From Isoetes taiwanensis (Eukaryota; Streptophyta; Lycopodiopsida; Isoetales; Isoetaceae), in contig JAJEKV010000097.1 of assembly GCA_021234155.1 (NCBI GenBank), positions 560,001-624,000 on the forward strand: a DNA stretch of 64,000 nucleotides, read 5' to 3'. Shown one piece after another: positions 1-12,254 of the stretch (position 1 is its first letter; every line of letters starts with the position of its first letter). The notes beneath the pieces are model-generated. The model searched no databases. It was not told the origin of the DNA and saw only the letters and a program-made list of their open reading frames with translations. The position numbers and the translations under genes were made by a program.

Positions 1-2
1 GC

Positions 3-206
3 ACCAGTATTTCTAGCTGTTCCAACACTGTTGTGAGCTATCCACCAAGAATGACTACTGCCCCTGGCAGTGCAAAAAAAGAAAATGATGGGGATGTAAT
101 TGAATACATTGGATCCACAAAAAATGCTGATGCATCTGTCAATAAAGCTGCACCTCAGATTGACGGACGGAGTGATGGCGTACAAGGACAAAAACTCACT
201 TACTGA
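3..206 (+). other. Possible disordered exon upstream of the Penelope-like RT
   Basis: An open frame enters from the window edge and ends at TGA 204-206. It is rich in S, A, K, D and N, with no recognisable domain. A GTATTT donor-like site lies at 208, just after the stop, and a good acceptor (ttatttcag) lies at 437, immediately before the RT-related frame. This suggests an upstream exon of the same transcription unit, but the in-frame TGA before the donor argues against a clean splice. Function unknown. Confidence 0.25.
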
Positions 207-437
207 GGTATTTACCAAAATATTCATTTGACACAGTCTGTTTTATTTGCATAAAGTGTATGCTATTGTATCTCGCTAAACTAGTGGCCATGTGTCTGTT
301 TCATGACAAAACATGTTTGCCTACTTGCCACTCGGCTCTTTCTACTGTACTTAATCATACACTCAGTCCTTCAGAACCCATCTTTAGATTACCCCTACGT
401 GGTTATGTATCTATGATAATATCTTGTGTTATTTCAG

Positions 438-2511
438 ATTTCTAGAACAATCAGAAAAGATTGTTTAGGAAGAGCACACCTTAGCACCGAGGGAGCCAAA
501 GACAAAAGGAAAATTATCCACAGTATTTTTTTATCTAAAATTCTAGATAACATATGTTTACCCAAAATTCTCCATAACATCCTTACAGACACTCTTGGTG
601 AAGTCGGAAATGAAATCATGGACAACACCATGTTCAGTTGGAAATACACTGAAAACATGAGGGACTTGTGCTACAAACCCTTCCCTGTTTTTGCTACAGA
701 CAGAATAATATCTTGTCCATGCAACAACCCTACTCTGTCAGAATATATTGATGACGTAATGGGTCATATCTGCACCACAGACCTTAAAATCGTACATAAC
801 AAGAGGCTCAGAAGACTCTTCATGAAGGGACTGAACCATATTCCTAACAAGATGTTAGATATGGATGCTTTCAAAAAGGAACTGGATAATACTTGTATAA
901 ATTTGTTCATGGCCCACAAATTCTCTTTTCCATTTGTTAAAGACGACACCATAGCATATATTAAAGATCGAGTGATCCAGGCCGCCATATCCAAGGTCAG
1001 AGAAGCCTACAAAACTGATCGTTCTAGATGGTTTGCACTCAATGATCCACAAGTGGTCAGCAACTTAGATTGGTTGATCAAGAACTTTTACATATCTGGT
1101 GTTGACAAAGCCACCAATAACCCTGCCTTCATATGCCCTTTATTCATCAGGGACCTTGCTATTAAAAGGCTTGGCAGCAAAGACTTTTTACTGATTGATG
1201 AGTTCCCGGAAAAAATCAAAGATATGATTAAGTGTCAAATTCTTGTCTAACATCGACACTTTTGAGCACGAGAGGCTCCCATACATCCTGGGGATTTATA
1301 AGGCACACAAGAAAGACTTCCGTTGGATCACTAATGCTCACTGTACTATCTATACTGAAATCACGCAGATTATCACTGCTGTCCTCAACAACATTCTAGA
1401 ATTATGGCCAGAGATCTCTAAATGGGCTTGTGCCTGGATCTGCACCATTCTCCCCGGTAAAGTATCACCTAACTGGACCGTATGCTCCATATTTGATGTT
1501 CTCCTTAATCTCCCTACTCATATACATGAAGTTTTCGTAGCAGACATCACTAAATGCTACGAAAACATTCCACTTCTTGGTGAGAATGGGATCTGCCATG
1601 TTATGGAGTTAATCTTTGAGACAGCCTGGTCATACATGAGAAATGTTAACAAACATTATGATCTATGGGTAAAAAAATGCCCTGTTAATCAATATGTCAG
1701 TAAATGGTTCAAACATGTCCCACAAGGCAAATGCTGGAACAAAATTGACCAGGTTCATTTCTCAAATATTAACTGTTGGCTTCTCAACAACTGCTACATC
1801 AGTATGGGCGTTGGCGTCTGGAAACAAGTCTGTGGAATTCCTATGGGGTTCTCCTGTAGCCCCTGTTGGTGCAATTTGTACTTGGCCTGGTTCGAAATGA
1901 ACTTCATTAAAAATCTTGCCAAACAGGGCAATTACAAGGAGATTGAAAGGTTCAGGTACTCTTTCAGATACATGGACGATCTCTTAGCTATTAACTGTCC
2001 TAATATCAGAGACTTTCTGAAAAGTATCGTTAAAGACAATAGTAAATAGCTACAGCTACAGATCTATGATATGGAAACCCTTGGCATCAAAGAAGAGACA
2101 CAACTGAAATTTAGCAATGATCCAGACAAATGCTTTGGTTTTAAGGCCAACATCCTCAATGTGACCATTGAAATTATCAGCAAGGAGCTTGGCATTTACC
2201 GTACCTATAGGTATGACAAGAGGGACAAACTGCCCTTCACAGCTCTAAAATACATTCATGCAAACAGCTGTAGACCATACCACCAAGCGTGCAACGTGAT
2301 TTTATCTCAGATTTTGCCGTATCTATATATCAATTCCTGCCATATTTCTGCTACAGAGGACATAATTAGTTTACTCAATTGCTTCATCAACAATGGTTTT
2401 GAACGTAATGGTTTAAGAAGAAGAGTCATTCTCTATATCCGCAACAATGATTTTCCTGGCCTCAAATTCGATACTGAGTCCCTTATACAAAATATCATTG
2501 GCAGAATTTAA
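438..2511 (+). pseudogene. Penelope-like element reverse transcriptase, broken
   Basis: This is a retroelement polymerase in three pieces: frame 438-1250, a +1 shift into 1243-2049, then an in-frame TAG (2047-2049) and the same frame again to 2511. Together the pieces make about 690 residues. Visible RT motifs are an YILGIYKAHK..FRWI block, motif A ADITKCYENIPL, motif B GIPMGFSCSP and motif C YMDD, so the catalytic aspartates survive. After the RT core, YRYDKRDKLPF, then YIHANSC, then LPYLYINS match the order of conserved blocks that follow the RT in Penelope-like elements. No GIY-YIG endonuclease is seen in the window. An acceptor-like cag at 435-437 suggests an upstream intron. The frameshift and stop point to a decayed copy, though sequence error at either site cannot be excluded. 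Confidence 0.72.
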
Positions 2512-2570
2512 AGGTATTTTTCCTTTTTGTCATTTCTTGCACTTCTAATTTTACTTATAGGGTTTGGTGT

Positions 2571-2631
2571 GACCTCTACTATGTAGTAGGGGTCTGCCAT
2601 CCCTACTATTATAGCTACTATAAAAGAGGTC
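2571..2631 (+). other. Imperfect hairpin 3' of the Penelope-like RT
   Basis: The outer arms GACCTCT (2571-2577) and AGAGGTC (2625-2631) enclose inner arms TAGTAGGG (2584-2591) and CCCTACTA (2601-2608). It lies 60 bases after the RT stop, followed by a T-run at 2660. It could be a 3' UTR structure of the element, but the role is inferred only from position. Confidence 0.4.
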
Positions 2632-3374
2632 AATAACTACCCTACGGGTGGTGGCAGGCTTTTTTTAATTTAAATTCCAGTGCACCTTCTAACTTGTGTG
2701 TATCTGAGTCTTACAAGCTACAATCAGACGTAGTTAAGACCCTTCAAATTAAATAAACTCACCCTGTACTACAAGGGTTTAAAATAATGCTTTCTGGACC
2801 CTAGACCTTTCACTAGACCTACATACGTTCTGATATCTACATTCAAACACCCATAAAGGAGCTGTGTCTTAAAATTTGATACTTTGAGTTGATATTGGTA
2901 AATCTTTGGCTTCTCAACATGGTGACTATGCATTTCACACCATAGTCTAGATCCCTTCACTAACTAAACCCTATGTGGTTTATTTTATTAGTTTCAACAC
3001 CTTACGTCTTTAATACCCCATTGGTTTTCCCCCTTTTTTGTCATGGACAATTGATCTGGTGATTTCTTATCCCTTCACATACCATGAGGTTTTATCAACC
3101 TGATGAGAATGACTGCACTGCACGTATTATTATGACAATGGTGGATTTCACATCTCACCTAACCAATAGTAGACTTATTTCAAGTTTATACTTTGTGTCA
3201 GTAATATAAATTATCCACCTTATTATCTAATGGTTTCTCACCTTCCTATTTACTTAATACCCTAATGGTTCTTCATTTTCCCATTTACTTAATCTTTTCC
3301 ACGCTCGCGAGATTCTTGGTACAGATTTACCCTTACACATTTTCGGCCCCTTGGCTGCGGACCTCTTTTCGAAG

Positions 3375-3913
3375 ATGGCGTTTGACCCTACTCCTTCCTG
3401 CACAAGCACTTGGCGCTACATCCTATTCCGACAAGTCTGGTAAGTAATGCCTTTCTCTACCTAGCCTACTGATTTGAAGATATTACTTCAAGCGTCTTTG
3501 AAGACCTGCAGACTATAAACCCACTTTTTTTTTTTTTTCTAATTTAGGGCTCATCATATTTAGGTGTCCCAATATTCCAAAATCCAAATGTGGAACCAGG
3601 ACTCGGACAATAATCCTCTTACCTCTAGTTCCGATGAAGAGTCTCTGAGAGAAGAATTTCTACAAGCAGAGTTCTTAGCTTGCATGTCCGATTCTGATTT
3701 CGTAGATTACAATAGACAAATGGCTGAGCATAAGGGAAATTACGGTCAGAAGAGAAATGCTCTTGCTGATAAATCTGTCACTGGCAACAAGAAATATAAT
3801 GGTGGTTCCACCAGCCACTATACTAGATCTCAAGACAATGAAGCTGCTACTGGATCGTCCATACCCGAGACACAACAAGAAGAAGATTACTCTTCTGAGC
3901 AAGATGACCATCA
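3375..3913 (+). CDS. Acidic hypothetical protein, putative two-exon 5' gene fragment
   Basis: An upstream ATG at 3375 is followed by a consensus donor (tctg/gtaagt, 3440) and a pyrimidine-rich tract with acceptors at 3547 and 3563. The following frame is open to 3938. The best internal start is ATG 3588. The protein is hydrophilic and disordered, rich in S, D, E, N and Q (for example TSSSDEESLREEF and QQEEDYSSEQDDHQ). A CAG/GTATTT donor-like site at 3914 would end the exon. The 3375 ATG does not join in phase, so exon 1 may be 5' UTR. Composition and donor resemble the 3-206 segment, so it could be the 5' part of a second Penelope-like copy. No family recognised. Confidence 0.3.
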
Positions 3914-4624
3914 GGTATTTCCTCCAGTGATCTTATAAATTTCCAGTTATTTACTGGTCAAATCCTGGACTATCCACCAAGCTTAGGGAACTTGGACCTG
4001 ATTTCCCCTACCTTCTTACAGGTCGACCTCTATTAAGGTCCTCTTTAACTATCATTAATTTTCGTGTTTTGACTCTATCTGATTTTACAGTAATATTATA
4101 CACTGTTCTTTTGGCAAATCTCCTTTAAATGCTCCATCTTTCAAGCATGCAGGGCAAAAGGTTACCATGGCTGAACGGTGATAAACCGAGAAGTCTCATT
4201 GTACCTTTTGGCCCTTCATGCATTACCATTTTCATGCTAATGTCATGTTGTTTGGCTGCAGGTACCGAGCTTCTCCCACCTTTGTCGCTTTTTTGTTTCT
4301 GCTTGTGCTTGAAGATGAGTTTTTCTGGAGATGTTGCTGATGAAAACTGGATACATGAAGACTAAAACAGGATTATGGTTGTACTTTCTCATACCCTAGC
4401 TAAGCTGGTGCAAATCTCAATACCATCCTTTGGCTGCTTGCCTCAAGTCTGACTGAAATTTTAAACAGCATTTTGCAATGTTACTCTTACTCTGCTAAGA
4501 CTAAATAACTCTTCATTTTGTTACTTAACTGCTGCTATATGGTCTTACATTCTGTTTTCCAGTCAAGATGGATCTATACTAGAATGCTGGTTATTTCTTT
4601 TAGCATCATGGCGCATACATTATG

Positions 4625-5700
4625 ACTTAAGTCTTTTACATGTTACCATATTTGTTTTCAATTATCTATTCAGCTCTGGTGTTTTCTGTGTTGCACTACT
4701 ATTTTTCTATGTTTGCTCATCACTGCTATTTGCTCATTACTGCTATTTGCTCATTACTGTTTAATATGGCCTTAAGATTTATAGTTACACTATGCATGGC
4801 TGTCAAGATCTAATCGTCTCCTTAAATTGCTTTCACTTTTTTACGCATTTATCTCATGCTGACTCAAAACTTTCTCGCTGTTGGCTCATAATGCTAATTT
4901 ATGACTGTGATATATCTTTAAAACTTGCTGGTTTTGGCTTTACACCTCTGATCGTTACACATTGCTAGATTTCTGTTTTAGTTCCATACTTAGAACTACG
5001 CTTGAACTTTTTATAGTTCCTCATGGTCTTTTAATGATATTGGCGATATGCTTAATTCCTACATTGATTGAATAGGATCAATAGAATAAGGTCTTCAATA
5101 AAACGCTGTTGTTTTTCTGAACTTAGCATTTCAACTGATACCCTTACAAAATACTCAGTTGCATTTCGTCCAGTAATCTTTTTTACATTTATTCTGTCTA
5201 AAGTCTTTTACATGCTACCACAAAGGCTTTCAATTTATCTATTTAACCCTGTCTTTTTATGCTTCACCACTATTTTAGTTATACCTCTATATGTCCTTGT
5301 ATCACTGCTGTCTACTCGTTACAGTTTAATATAGCTTTAAGTTTTACAGTTGCACTATACATAGGCTCTCAAAATCTAACCATCTCCTTAAATTACTTTC
5401 ACCCTCTTACGCTTGTAATTTTTGTTGATTTTAAATTTTCCTAAGTGATTGTTTAAGATGCTGATTTATCTTTATGATACATCTTTAAATACTTGATGAC
5501 TTGAGCTTTGCAATTTTGGTTGTTACACATTGCTAATTACCTGTTTCGGTTTCATACTTGGAAATTTGCTTGGACCAACCGTTAGTTCCCCATGGTCTTT
5601 TATTGATAATAGAGAGCTGCTTTATTCCTGCATAGACTGAATTAGATCAAGAGAAGATTGGCTTCAATTTAATGCTATAGTTTTCTAATCCTAGCAGTTA
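4625..5700. repeat. Diverged tandem duplication of about 571 bp
   Basis: About 4625-5130 is repeated at 5196-5700 with an offset near 571. Shared landmarks in the same order are GTCTTTTACATG, TTTAATATRG, CTCCTTAAATT, GTTACACATTGCTA and CATGGTCTTTT. The copies have many substitutions and small indels, so the duplication is old. The AT-rich sequence has no credible coding content, and the surrounding 4400-6040 holds no gene I can support. Confidence 0.8.
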
Positions 5701-6049
5701 TCTTAACAAATTACTCATAAGCCATTAAGAACATTAAAAATAGACCATGTTCAAGCGTGGTAGACAAAAAGATTTTTTTGTCTCCCCCTTCTAAATATTA
5801 TGTGAATTCCTTACCCCAAGATGATTCTTTTTAAGTACGTTTGTCTTGACCAGTCATCCAATAATCCTTTTTGAACTACATATACATTTAAACTGGATAT
5901 GTTTCCATGATCTAGAATCTGGACTTTGGTTTTTATTTCAATAAAATAAGGCTAATAGGCTACAGACACCAAATTTGAATGCAAATTCAAATTTTTGGAT
6001 TGATAAGACAGTGGATGGATTGACTGAAACTGATGCTTGGCCTAGTCTA

Positions 6050-7250
6050 GGCCAGGCCGGGTTTTTTTTTTTTTGAAAGTAAGAAGTTTTTGTATTGATC
6101 AGATAGGAAAAATTACAATACAAAGATCCCTTATGGATCAGATATAATTTAAGCACAAATGATCCCACATGGATCCGAAATCACATCTGCAACTATAGTA
6201 TATATGAGCCTTCTCTCAACCTCTTCTTCCGTTTAACTAGTACATCAGTAAAACAGAATACTACAGGAGCAAAATACTCATTTTCCACAAGCTGCAGATA
6301 AATCTTGAATGCTCTAAACAACCTTCTGCAAAAGTAGAGATGAAGAGAAGAAGAGACAAAGAGTAATCTGAGCAATCTCCCGCACTGCTCAGAGAAGCCA
6401 CATATGCTTCAATCTATAATCAATTGTACAGATTGAATACCAAATGAGAAATTAAAAGAGACGCTGCATTGTCAGGATGTGCCAGTCAGCTACCTGAAAT
6501 GAGCTAGACACACAGCCCAGCCGCCAAAACTCTCCTCCAAAGCCTGGTTCATAATATCTGGTCTTGATATGGAAGCGTCGTCCTGGTCACAATCAAATCC
6601 CTAGCTCGGCAATCTCAAATAATCTGTCATCTTGCTTCAAATCCATAAAATAATGATCAAAGAACTTACTCTGCCTTCTTCCAAGAAAACTTTTCTAAAT
6701 CTTTCCGCTAGCAAGAAAGAGCAGAAGGGCAGGGAAAAAGCTTCGTGATCAGAAGACCCATCTTAAAATTAGATTGCTGGAAGAAATATAAACCTGAAAC
6801 TGCTTTCTTTATGCTCATGCTATAATTTTGCCCCACCTTATAGGCTCTACGCCCTTTCGGTGTGGCTTACTCGAGATGGAGAAGAATCCATAGACTACTA
6901 GACCGGCCCAAGAAACAGAGAATCTAGGCTGCTAGAGATCTACAGTTTTTGCTTCAACAATCCTTAGCAAAAACCATCAAGCCTCTTAGAAACTTGAGAG
7001 CAAAAAACCACGTTAGTGGCTTACCAGCAAGACCACAAAAGACCGCCTTACAAACAGCTCCAAAATTGATCTCCGGACATTCTTTGGAGGGCAAAATCTG
7101 TTGAATCCAGAAGCAAAACCTTTACTAGCATCTGGAGCAAGGAAAAAGATCAAGAGATGCTGCAACAGTGCCGGAAAAAGAGAGGGGAGGAAGGACGGAT
7201 CTCCCTCTCTGCCACCGCCCTAGCCGCAGGCGCCAAGAAAGTCGTTCCAC
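6050..7250 (-). mobile_element. Poly(A)-ended retroposed sequence at the 3' side of the copia element
   Basis: Read on the minus strand, a GC-rich start near 7243 (gcgcctgcggctagggcgg) leads through about 1.2 kb without a long ORF. It ends in an AT-rich 3' part and a 12-base A-run at 6061-6072, next to a palindrome ggcctagtctaggcc. The upper end abuts copia RNase H sequence at about 7255. GC-rich head plus poly(A) tail suits a non-LTR element or reverse-transcribed RNA. No target duplication was confirmed. Confidence 0.4.
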
Positions 7251-7254
7251 ATTT

Positions 7255-10200
7255 TCTCTTTAGTAGTATTTAAACTACAAGTACTTTGTTTCTTGGACGT
7301 CCATGTGATAGGATTGCCAGCAAAGAAGGAGATATAACTAGTCATGGATTTTCGATGCCAATGAGAAGACTTAGGATGATGCATAAATTGTGTGAGAACT
7401 CCCGCAATGTAAGTAATGTTAGGACGAGTATAGTGATGTAAAGGAGGGCCCCAACGAGCTGCTTATGCAAAGTAGCATCTGTATCTTTTTGTGTTGAATC
7501 AAGAGTCAATTGTTGGCCAGGATCATGAGGTGTAAGAAAAGCTTTACAATCAGTCATATGAAACTTGTGCAAAACCTCATTGAAATATTTATGTTGCAAA
7601 AGGAAAATACCCTGAGACTACTGCCAAACTTCTAACCCCAAACAATAATGCATGAGTCCTAAATCTGTGATTTCAAAGCTGGTACTAAGAGACTCCTTCA
7701 TACTTGATATCAGATCAAATGCATCTCCTGTTAGAAACATATCGTCACCGTATAAGAGAATAGAATAGATTTTTTAGCGTCCACGGAGATCGATTGGCCT
7801 ATGGGACCCAAACAAAAAGAGAGCAGCAAGCGTATTACTGACAATTAAAAAACCCCCGCCCTGAAGGGTTTTCGAGGGAAAAACACTAGCAATAATAAGT
7901 ATGCTGGCATGCTGTACAATGGTATAGGACAGTTCAATACCGTCCCGGAGGACACAACTCTCCTGGAGGTATGACCACAACAAACCCACTGACGCCGTAT
8001 TCAATAACTCATGCAACGGTTGGCCAGGCACTAGTAATCGAACATACCGCTCTCGGATATGGGCAAACGCTGGGCAGATCTGGAGGGCATGACATTCATC
8101 CTCAATGGCGCCCTGGTGGCAATACTGGCAAAGCCTTTGCTCTCATGCTTCCCGAGCCCAACGTCCTGTCTCAATGCGGAGGCGATGTGCACCCGTGCGA
8201 ATGGAAGCTATAAGTTTGCGCTTCTTCATGGGCAACTGGGTGTACAAGTACTGGTGTGGGCCTCTCGTGACCCTAGGATTGACTTGTTGTTGATAGTGTG
8301 TCAGCTTAACGTGCGTCAGAGCATCTGCATCCCAGAGCTTGCGAAGGAAAGTAGCATCTAGGTACAGCTTAAGTGCCTTGTGATCTTTCTTTGTCCTCAC
8401 ATGTACACATCTGTTTGCCTGTACACTCCAGCGTGAGAAACACTGAGCTTGCTTGTCCTTCCAGCAGGCTTTCCGGCGTTGGGGACCCATCGCCACGGCC
8501 AAAGCAAGATTGGTATTACCCATAGCGACCATCTTCTGGAAGAGAAGAATGGAAATTCGAGAACCTATGGTCTTGTAATGTAGATTACAATCTGCCTGTG
8601 ACCACAGGTAACCAACACTTAAAAGAAAAGAGTTAATTTTTTGATGCCAGCATCTTGGAGCCTGCCTAAGACCGTATAAGCTTCTTTTGAGTTTGCAAAC
8701 ATAATGGGGATATTTAGAATCTTGAAAACAGGGTGGCTAGTGCATGTAAATATCCTCTTCTAAATCTCCATTAAGGAAGACTGACTTAAAATAAAACTGC
8801 TAGATCGGCCAATGTTTGGATGCTGCCAATGCCAAAACAACACGCAAAGTATCCAGTCATACCGCAGGAGGAAATACTTCATTATAGTCGAACCCTCCTG
8901 CTGGATAAAACCCCTAGCAACAAGTCTTATCTTGTGTTTGGAAAAAGTACCGTCTGAATGAAACTTTGTCTCGTAGAGCCACTTGGCACCAACGATATTT
9001 GTATTCAATGGTTTAGGAAATAATTCTCAGGTATCCTGTTTGTAAAGCATATCAATTTTCTCTTGCATGGCCTGTACCCAATATGGATCCTTCGTTGGAT
9101 GAGCATATGTGACAGGATCAACATGATTAAGCACTGTGGCCATAAGTGCAAAGTTGCAGAAAACCTCCAAAAGTAAAAAGACCAGCCAATCTTCTAGATC
9201 TGTGAATAGTTGTTGAAGGCGAAGGAAACTAAAGCAAATCTGCTTAGTTTTGAAGAGGAATAGAGGAGAAATAGATGGAGATAAAACAGGTTCAAGATAA
9301 TTAGTTGGCGTAAATGATGCATATGGATTATCAAGAATGTCAACAGTATATGAGGAAGTTTCAGCAAGGTCAAGAGATGGCGAATCAGTTGGCTCCAATG
9401 ATAATTTCATGGTCAACAAGGTCAAGAGATGAAGAATTAGCTGGTGTAGAGGTTGCAAGAATAAGAATGGATGAAATATCAAGTTGAACATGTGAAGAAT
9501 TAGTCACTTGAACATCAAACAAATCATGAAGACTTTTGTCATAAGTTTTATTAGGTATTCATAGAAATCAGCAGAATAAACTGCATCTTCTATAAATTGC
9601 ATACTTCCAGAAGGGAAAACATGTTTAGCTATTGGATCATAACACCTCCATGCCTTCAAGTCATCAGCATAGGCTATAAAAATGACTTTAACTGCACGAT
9701 CAGAAAGCTTGCCTTGTTTTTGTAAAATTTCCCGAGTACAGTAGCATAACCACGACGACCAAATGTTCGAAAATGAGAGACATCTGGCTTAACTCCATAT
9801 ACAATTTCAAAGGGAGTTTTAAGATTCAAGGATTTAGCAGGTACCCTATCTGAGACATAAACTGCTGTCTTGACAACTTCGGGCCAATTAAATTTAATCA
9901 TACTTTTGGCCAGATCCATTATAGTTCGATTTTTGCGCTCTGCTACCCCGTTTTGAGGGTGGGTATAAGGAACAGAAAGTTGTCTTCTAATGCCTTTAGC
10001 ATCAAGGAAACCTTGAAACTATTTTGAAAGAAATTCTCCTGCATTATCTGTTTGAATAGCCTTGATAGAAGCTGAAAATTCCTTCTCAACCAAGGCATTT
10101 ATAATTTAAAATCTAGGAAAAGCCTCATATTCAAACTTAAGCGTCTAAACCTATGTCTACCGACTATAATCATCAACAAGTACGAGGAAATACTTGCTAC

Positions 10201-10500
10201 CACCTAAGGAGTCTATAGGCATGTAACAAATATCCATGTGTATCAGCTCCAACTGTTTTGTAGCTCTATGTTCTGCTCATGGGGGATATGCAGCTTGGGT
10301 TTGCTTACCAAGCCTACAAGCAGAACATTCAAAATCATGATTCTTAGGCAAAGGTAACCCTTTAACCATGTATAGGTTTGAAGCTAAACCTAATGTGGAA
10401 GAAGCAACATGTCTGTACCTTCGTGCCATAAATACTCCAAATTCTTTGGAACAACAGCTAACAAAGAGGATTATGCTGATACAGTATGTGAATTGGACTG
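7255..10500 (-). pseudogene. Ty1/copia retrotransposon pol, degenerate
   Basis: On the minus strand, in pol order from high to low coordinates: GAG-pre-integrase and zinc region (VKGLPLPKNHDF, then CSACRLGKQ, about 10370-10300); integrase with HPQNGVAERKNRTI near 9930; SDRVPAKSLNLKTPFE and HFRTFG at 9700-9870; RT start with WVQAMQ (9090), NIVGAKWLYETKF and RLVARGFIQQEG (8960-8880); KRSLYGLRQAPRCWH near 8670; LLYGDDM near 7755; QLVGALLYIT near 7450; and RNase H WTSKKQST near 7280. Stops and frameshifts break it into short frames, and the RT core is split by another insertion (7775-8537). Gag, protease and LTRs are not seen; the 5' part ends near 10500-10550. Confidence 0.86.
7775..8537 (-). 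mobile_element. 5'-truncated LINE 3' fragment nested in copia RT
   Basis: The minus strand encodes the C-terminal end of a LINE ORF2: HRLRIETGRWARE near 8160, then a CCHC knuckle CQYCHQGAIEDECHALQIC near 8110-8060, CPAFAHIRERY, and a tail to about 7790 ending in an A-rich run. It interrupts the copia RT exactly within ILLYGDDM. ATTCTTCTCTT flanks one side (8541-8551) and ATTCTATTCTCTT the other, an imperfect 11-13-bp target-site duplication typical of target-primed reverse transcription. Protein details differ from LINE-A, -B and -C, so this is another LINE lineage. Confidence 0.72.
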
Positions 10501-10552
10501 TGAATTGGATTTGGTCTGAAGAATATACAGCCCCTCCTCTGACAGCCAGGAT

Positions 10553-11625
10553 TTGTACACAAGGTTACATCGTGATTACACCCGTCAGCTTCATCTGGTT
10601 GCCCAAGGAGATGTCCGCATATCTGCTCTAGAAGGTCAACTAGCAGCAGTTCAGACACAGGTCACGGCTTTGCAAGCTCAGCTTGAAGAAGCTCAAACGC
10701 AGAAGTTGATTGATGACACAAAAATTGCCAATCTTCAGCTACAGCTTTCTACTCAAGGGCCATCATCCTCACAGGCCACACACTCTCATAGGAAGATTCG
10801 AGATCAGTCCCGCCTTCTAGGTGAGACAGATAATAAAATTCATGACATGGAACATCAGCTGCAGCAGGCTATTCAATCTGCCGAAGAAGCTCAAGGTCAG
10901 CATGAGACATACCTTCAGTTAGCTCTTATTATTCCAAGAGATTGCTGAACACCCACAAGCTATCTGGACTATGTTGTCTCACGCTGCCATCTCTTCCTGC
11001 TTAAGTGGTATTCTGCCAATGACAAGTTTCACGAACCCCTCAGCACCCATGATCTCCTCACCATTTGGCCTGACCTCTCCATTGAAGACAAAGGTCTCTT
11101 TTGCGCCCTCTTGGTATATGGCCTCCTTACTTGTGATGATCAGGATTTCTTCATTTTTCGCCTGGTTCAACCTATGGCATATGTCATTCATGATTTCTAT
11201 CTGGCAGAACTCTGGACAAGTTTGATGATGGACAAAGCCATGCTTTCCGTGGCAATGAAAATGCTAAGTAGCTTTTGCTACCTGAGAACAAATACCTTCA
11301 GGATCATACATGGGCCACAGCCTTCAAGAATGAATATATGCAGGAGCTTACTCATCACCTCCCTCTTTGGATTGCCGAAACTCTGCACCAGGTCAGGAAA
11401 AATTTGAATGAAGATATGGGGATTCAGTTTTCCCAGATCTATTTACAGCATCTTGGAGGATTCAACACTCTTCGTGCTTACCTTGACAGTCAGACCATTC
11501 CCACGGAATGTGTTCCTCCCCCTGTGCGCACCTTGCTCCCCTGTTCAGACTGGGAACAATGGTGTCAGACTTTAGATGCTGATCTCCTAAGGGAATTTCA
11601 TGATCGAGGAATTTCATGATCAGGC
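10553..11625 (+). pseudogene. Degenerate coiled-coil protein, family not recognised
   Basis: The first frame (10553-10948) is helical with heptad-like LEGQLAAVQTQVTALQAQL and further Q/E-rich segments. Frameshifted continuations run through 11225 (for example HDLLTIWPDLSIEDKG and CALLVYGLLTCDDQDFF), and the last frame is 11275-11619 (AETLHQVRKNLNEDMGIQF, LDADLLREFHDRGIS). The run of protein-like sequence on one strand over 1 kb suggests a real, decayed gene. It could be a retrotransposon gag-like protein or a host fragment. It lies head to head with the truncated copia and ends 70 bases before a CACTA-like terminus. Confidence 0.35.
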
Positions 11626-11692
11626 CCAGAAGCCCACGATGTAGCCTCCTCCTGAAAATCATCTGTATGCATCTCTAGGAGCGCCCCCACAC

Positions 11693-12200
11693 CACTACAA
11701 CATAATAGAGTGTTTTTCGTCAGGTATAGCATCAAACAAAGTGTTGCTATGCGTGTTTTTAAAGGCCCAATAAATGTTACAATAGTGACGCTAAAAGTCC
11801 TATACTTTGATGTTGCATGGACGTCAACTTTTGCGTCAAGTATTGCGTCACGGCTACATAATGCAAAAATGACATAATGACCACATTTGTGGCAATTGCA
11901 TAGCATATTTGTGTCGAGCTTATATCCAGATTATTCAACAAAGTTATATCCAAATTCGTCAATAATTGCGTCATATTTATATCATATTAGTCTCGATTAT
12001 ACAACTAAACTATTACACCATATTCGGGTCCGTAGCTTGCATAGGTGACATCCTTTGCATCAAATTTGTAACTCTTATTACATGTTGTATGTCTTTTTGT
12101 TGTATGCCTTTAGTTATATAGTTATAACAGACTAGTTTCCTTTTTGTAGTTGAGTAACAAAATTGCGTCAATAATTTAATCTTGTTGTGACGTCTGTATA
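11693..12200 (+). mobile_element. CACTA-like transposon terminus with TGCGTCA subterminal motifs
   Basis: CACTACAACATAATAGAG at 11693 resembles the 5' terminal inverted repeat of plant En/Spm elements. Over the next 500 bases TGCGTCA, TGACGC or close variants occur at about 11803, 11834, 11844, 11965, 12161 and 12187 in both orientations, like En/Spm subterminal repeats. No matching inverse end or transposase was found to the right, so this is a remnant. Confidence 0.5.
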
Positions 12201-12254
12201 TCAATTTTATAAGCACGTATGAGATCATTGTCAAATTTGTGTCCATTCTTCCAT

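Noticed and set aside
2041-2060. TAG CTA as programmed readthrough in the Penelope-like RT
   Set aside because: Also has a frameshift upstream, so simple decay or sequence error explains it better.
3098-3150. CTGATGAG as a hammerhead ribozyme core near the Penelope-like RT
   Set aside because: No GAAA at the required distance and no closing stems.
7971-8361. Plus-strand ORFs of up to 100 residues
   Set aside because: They are shadows of the minus-strand LINE fragment with its CCHC knuckle.
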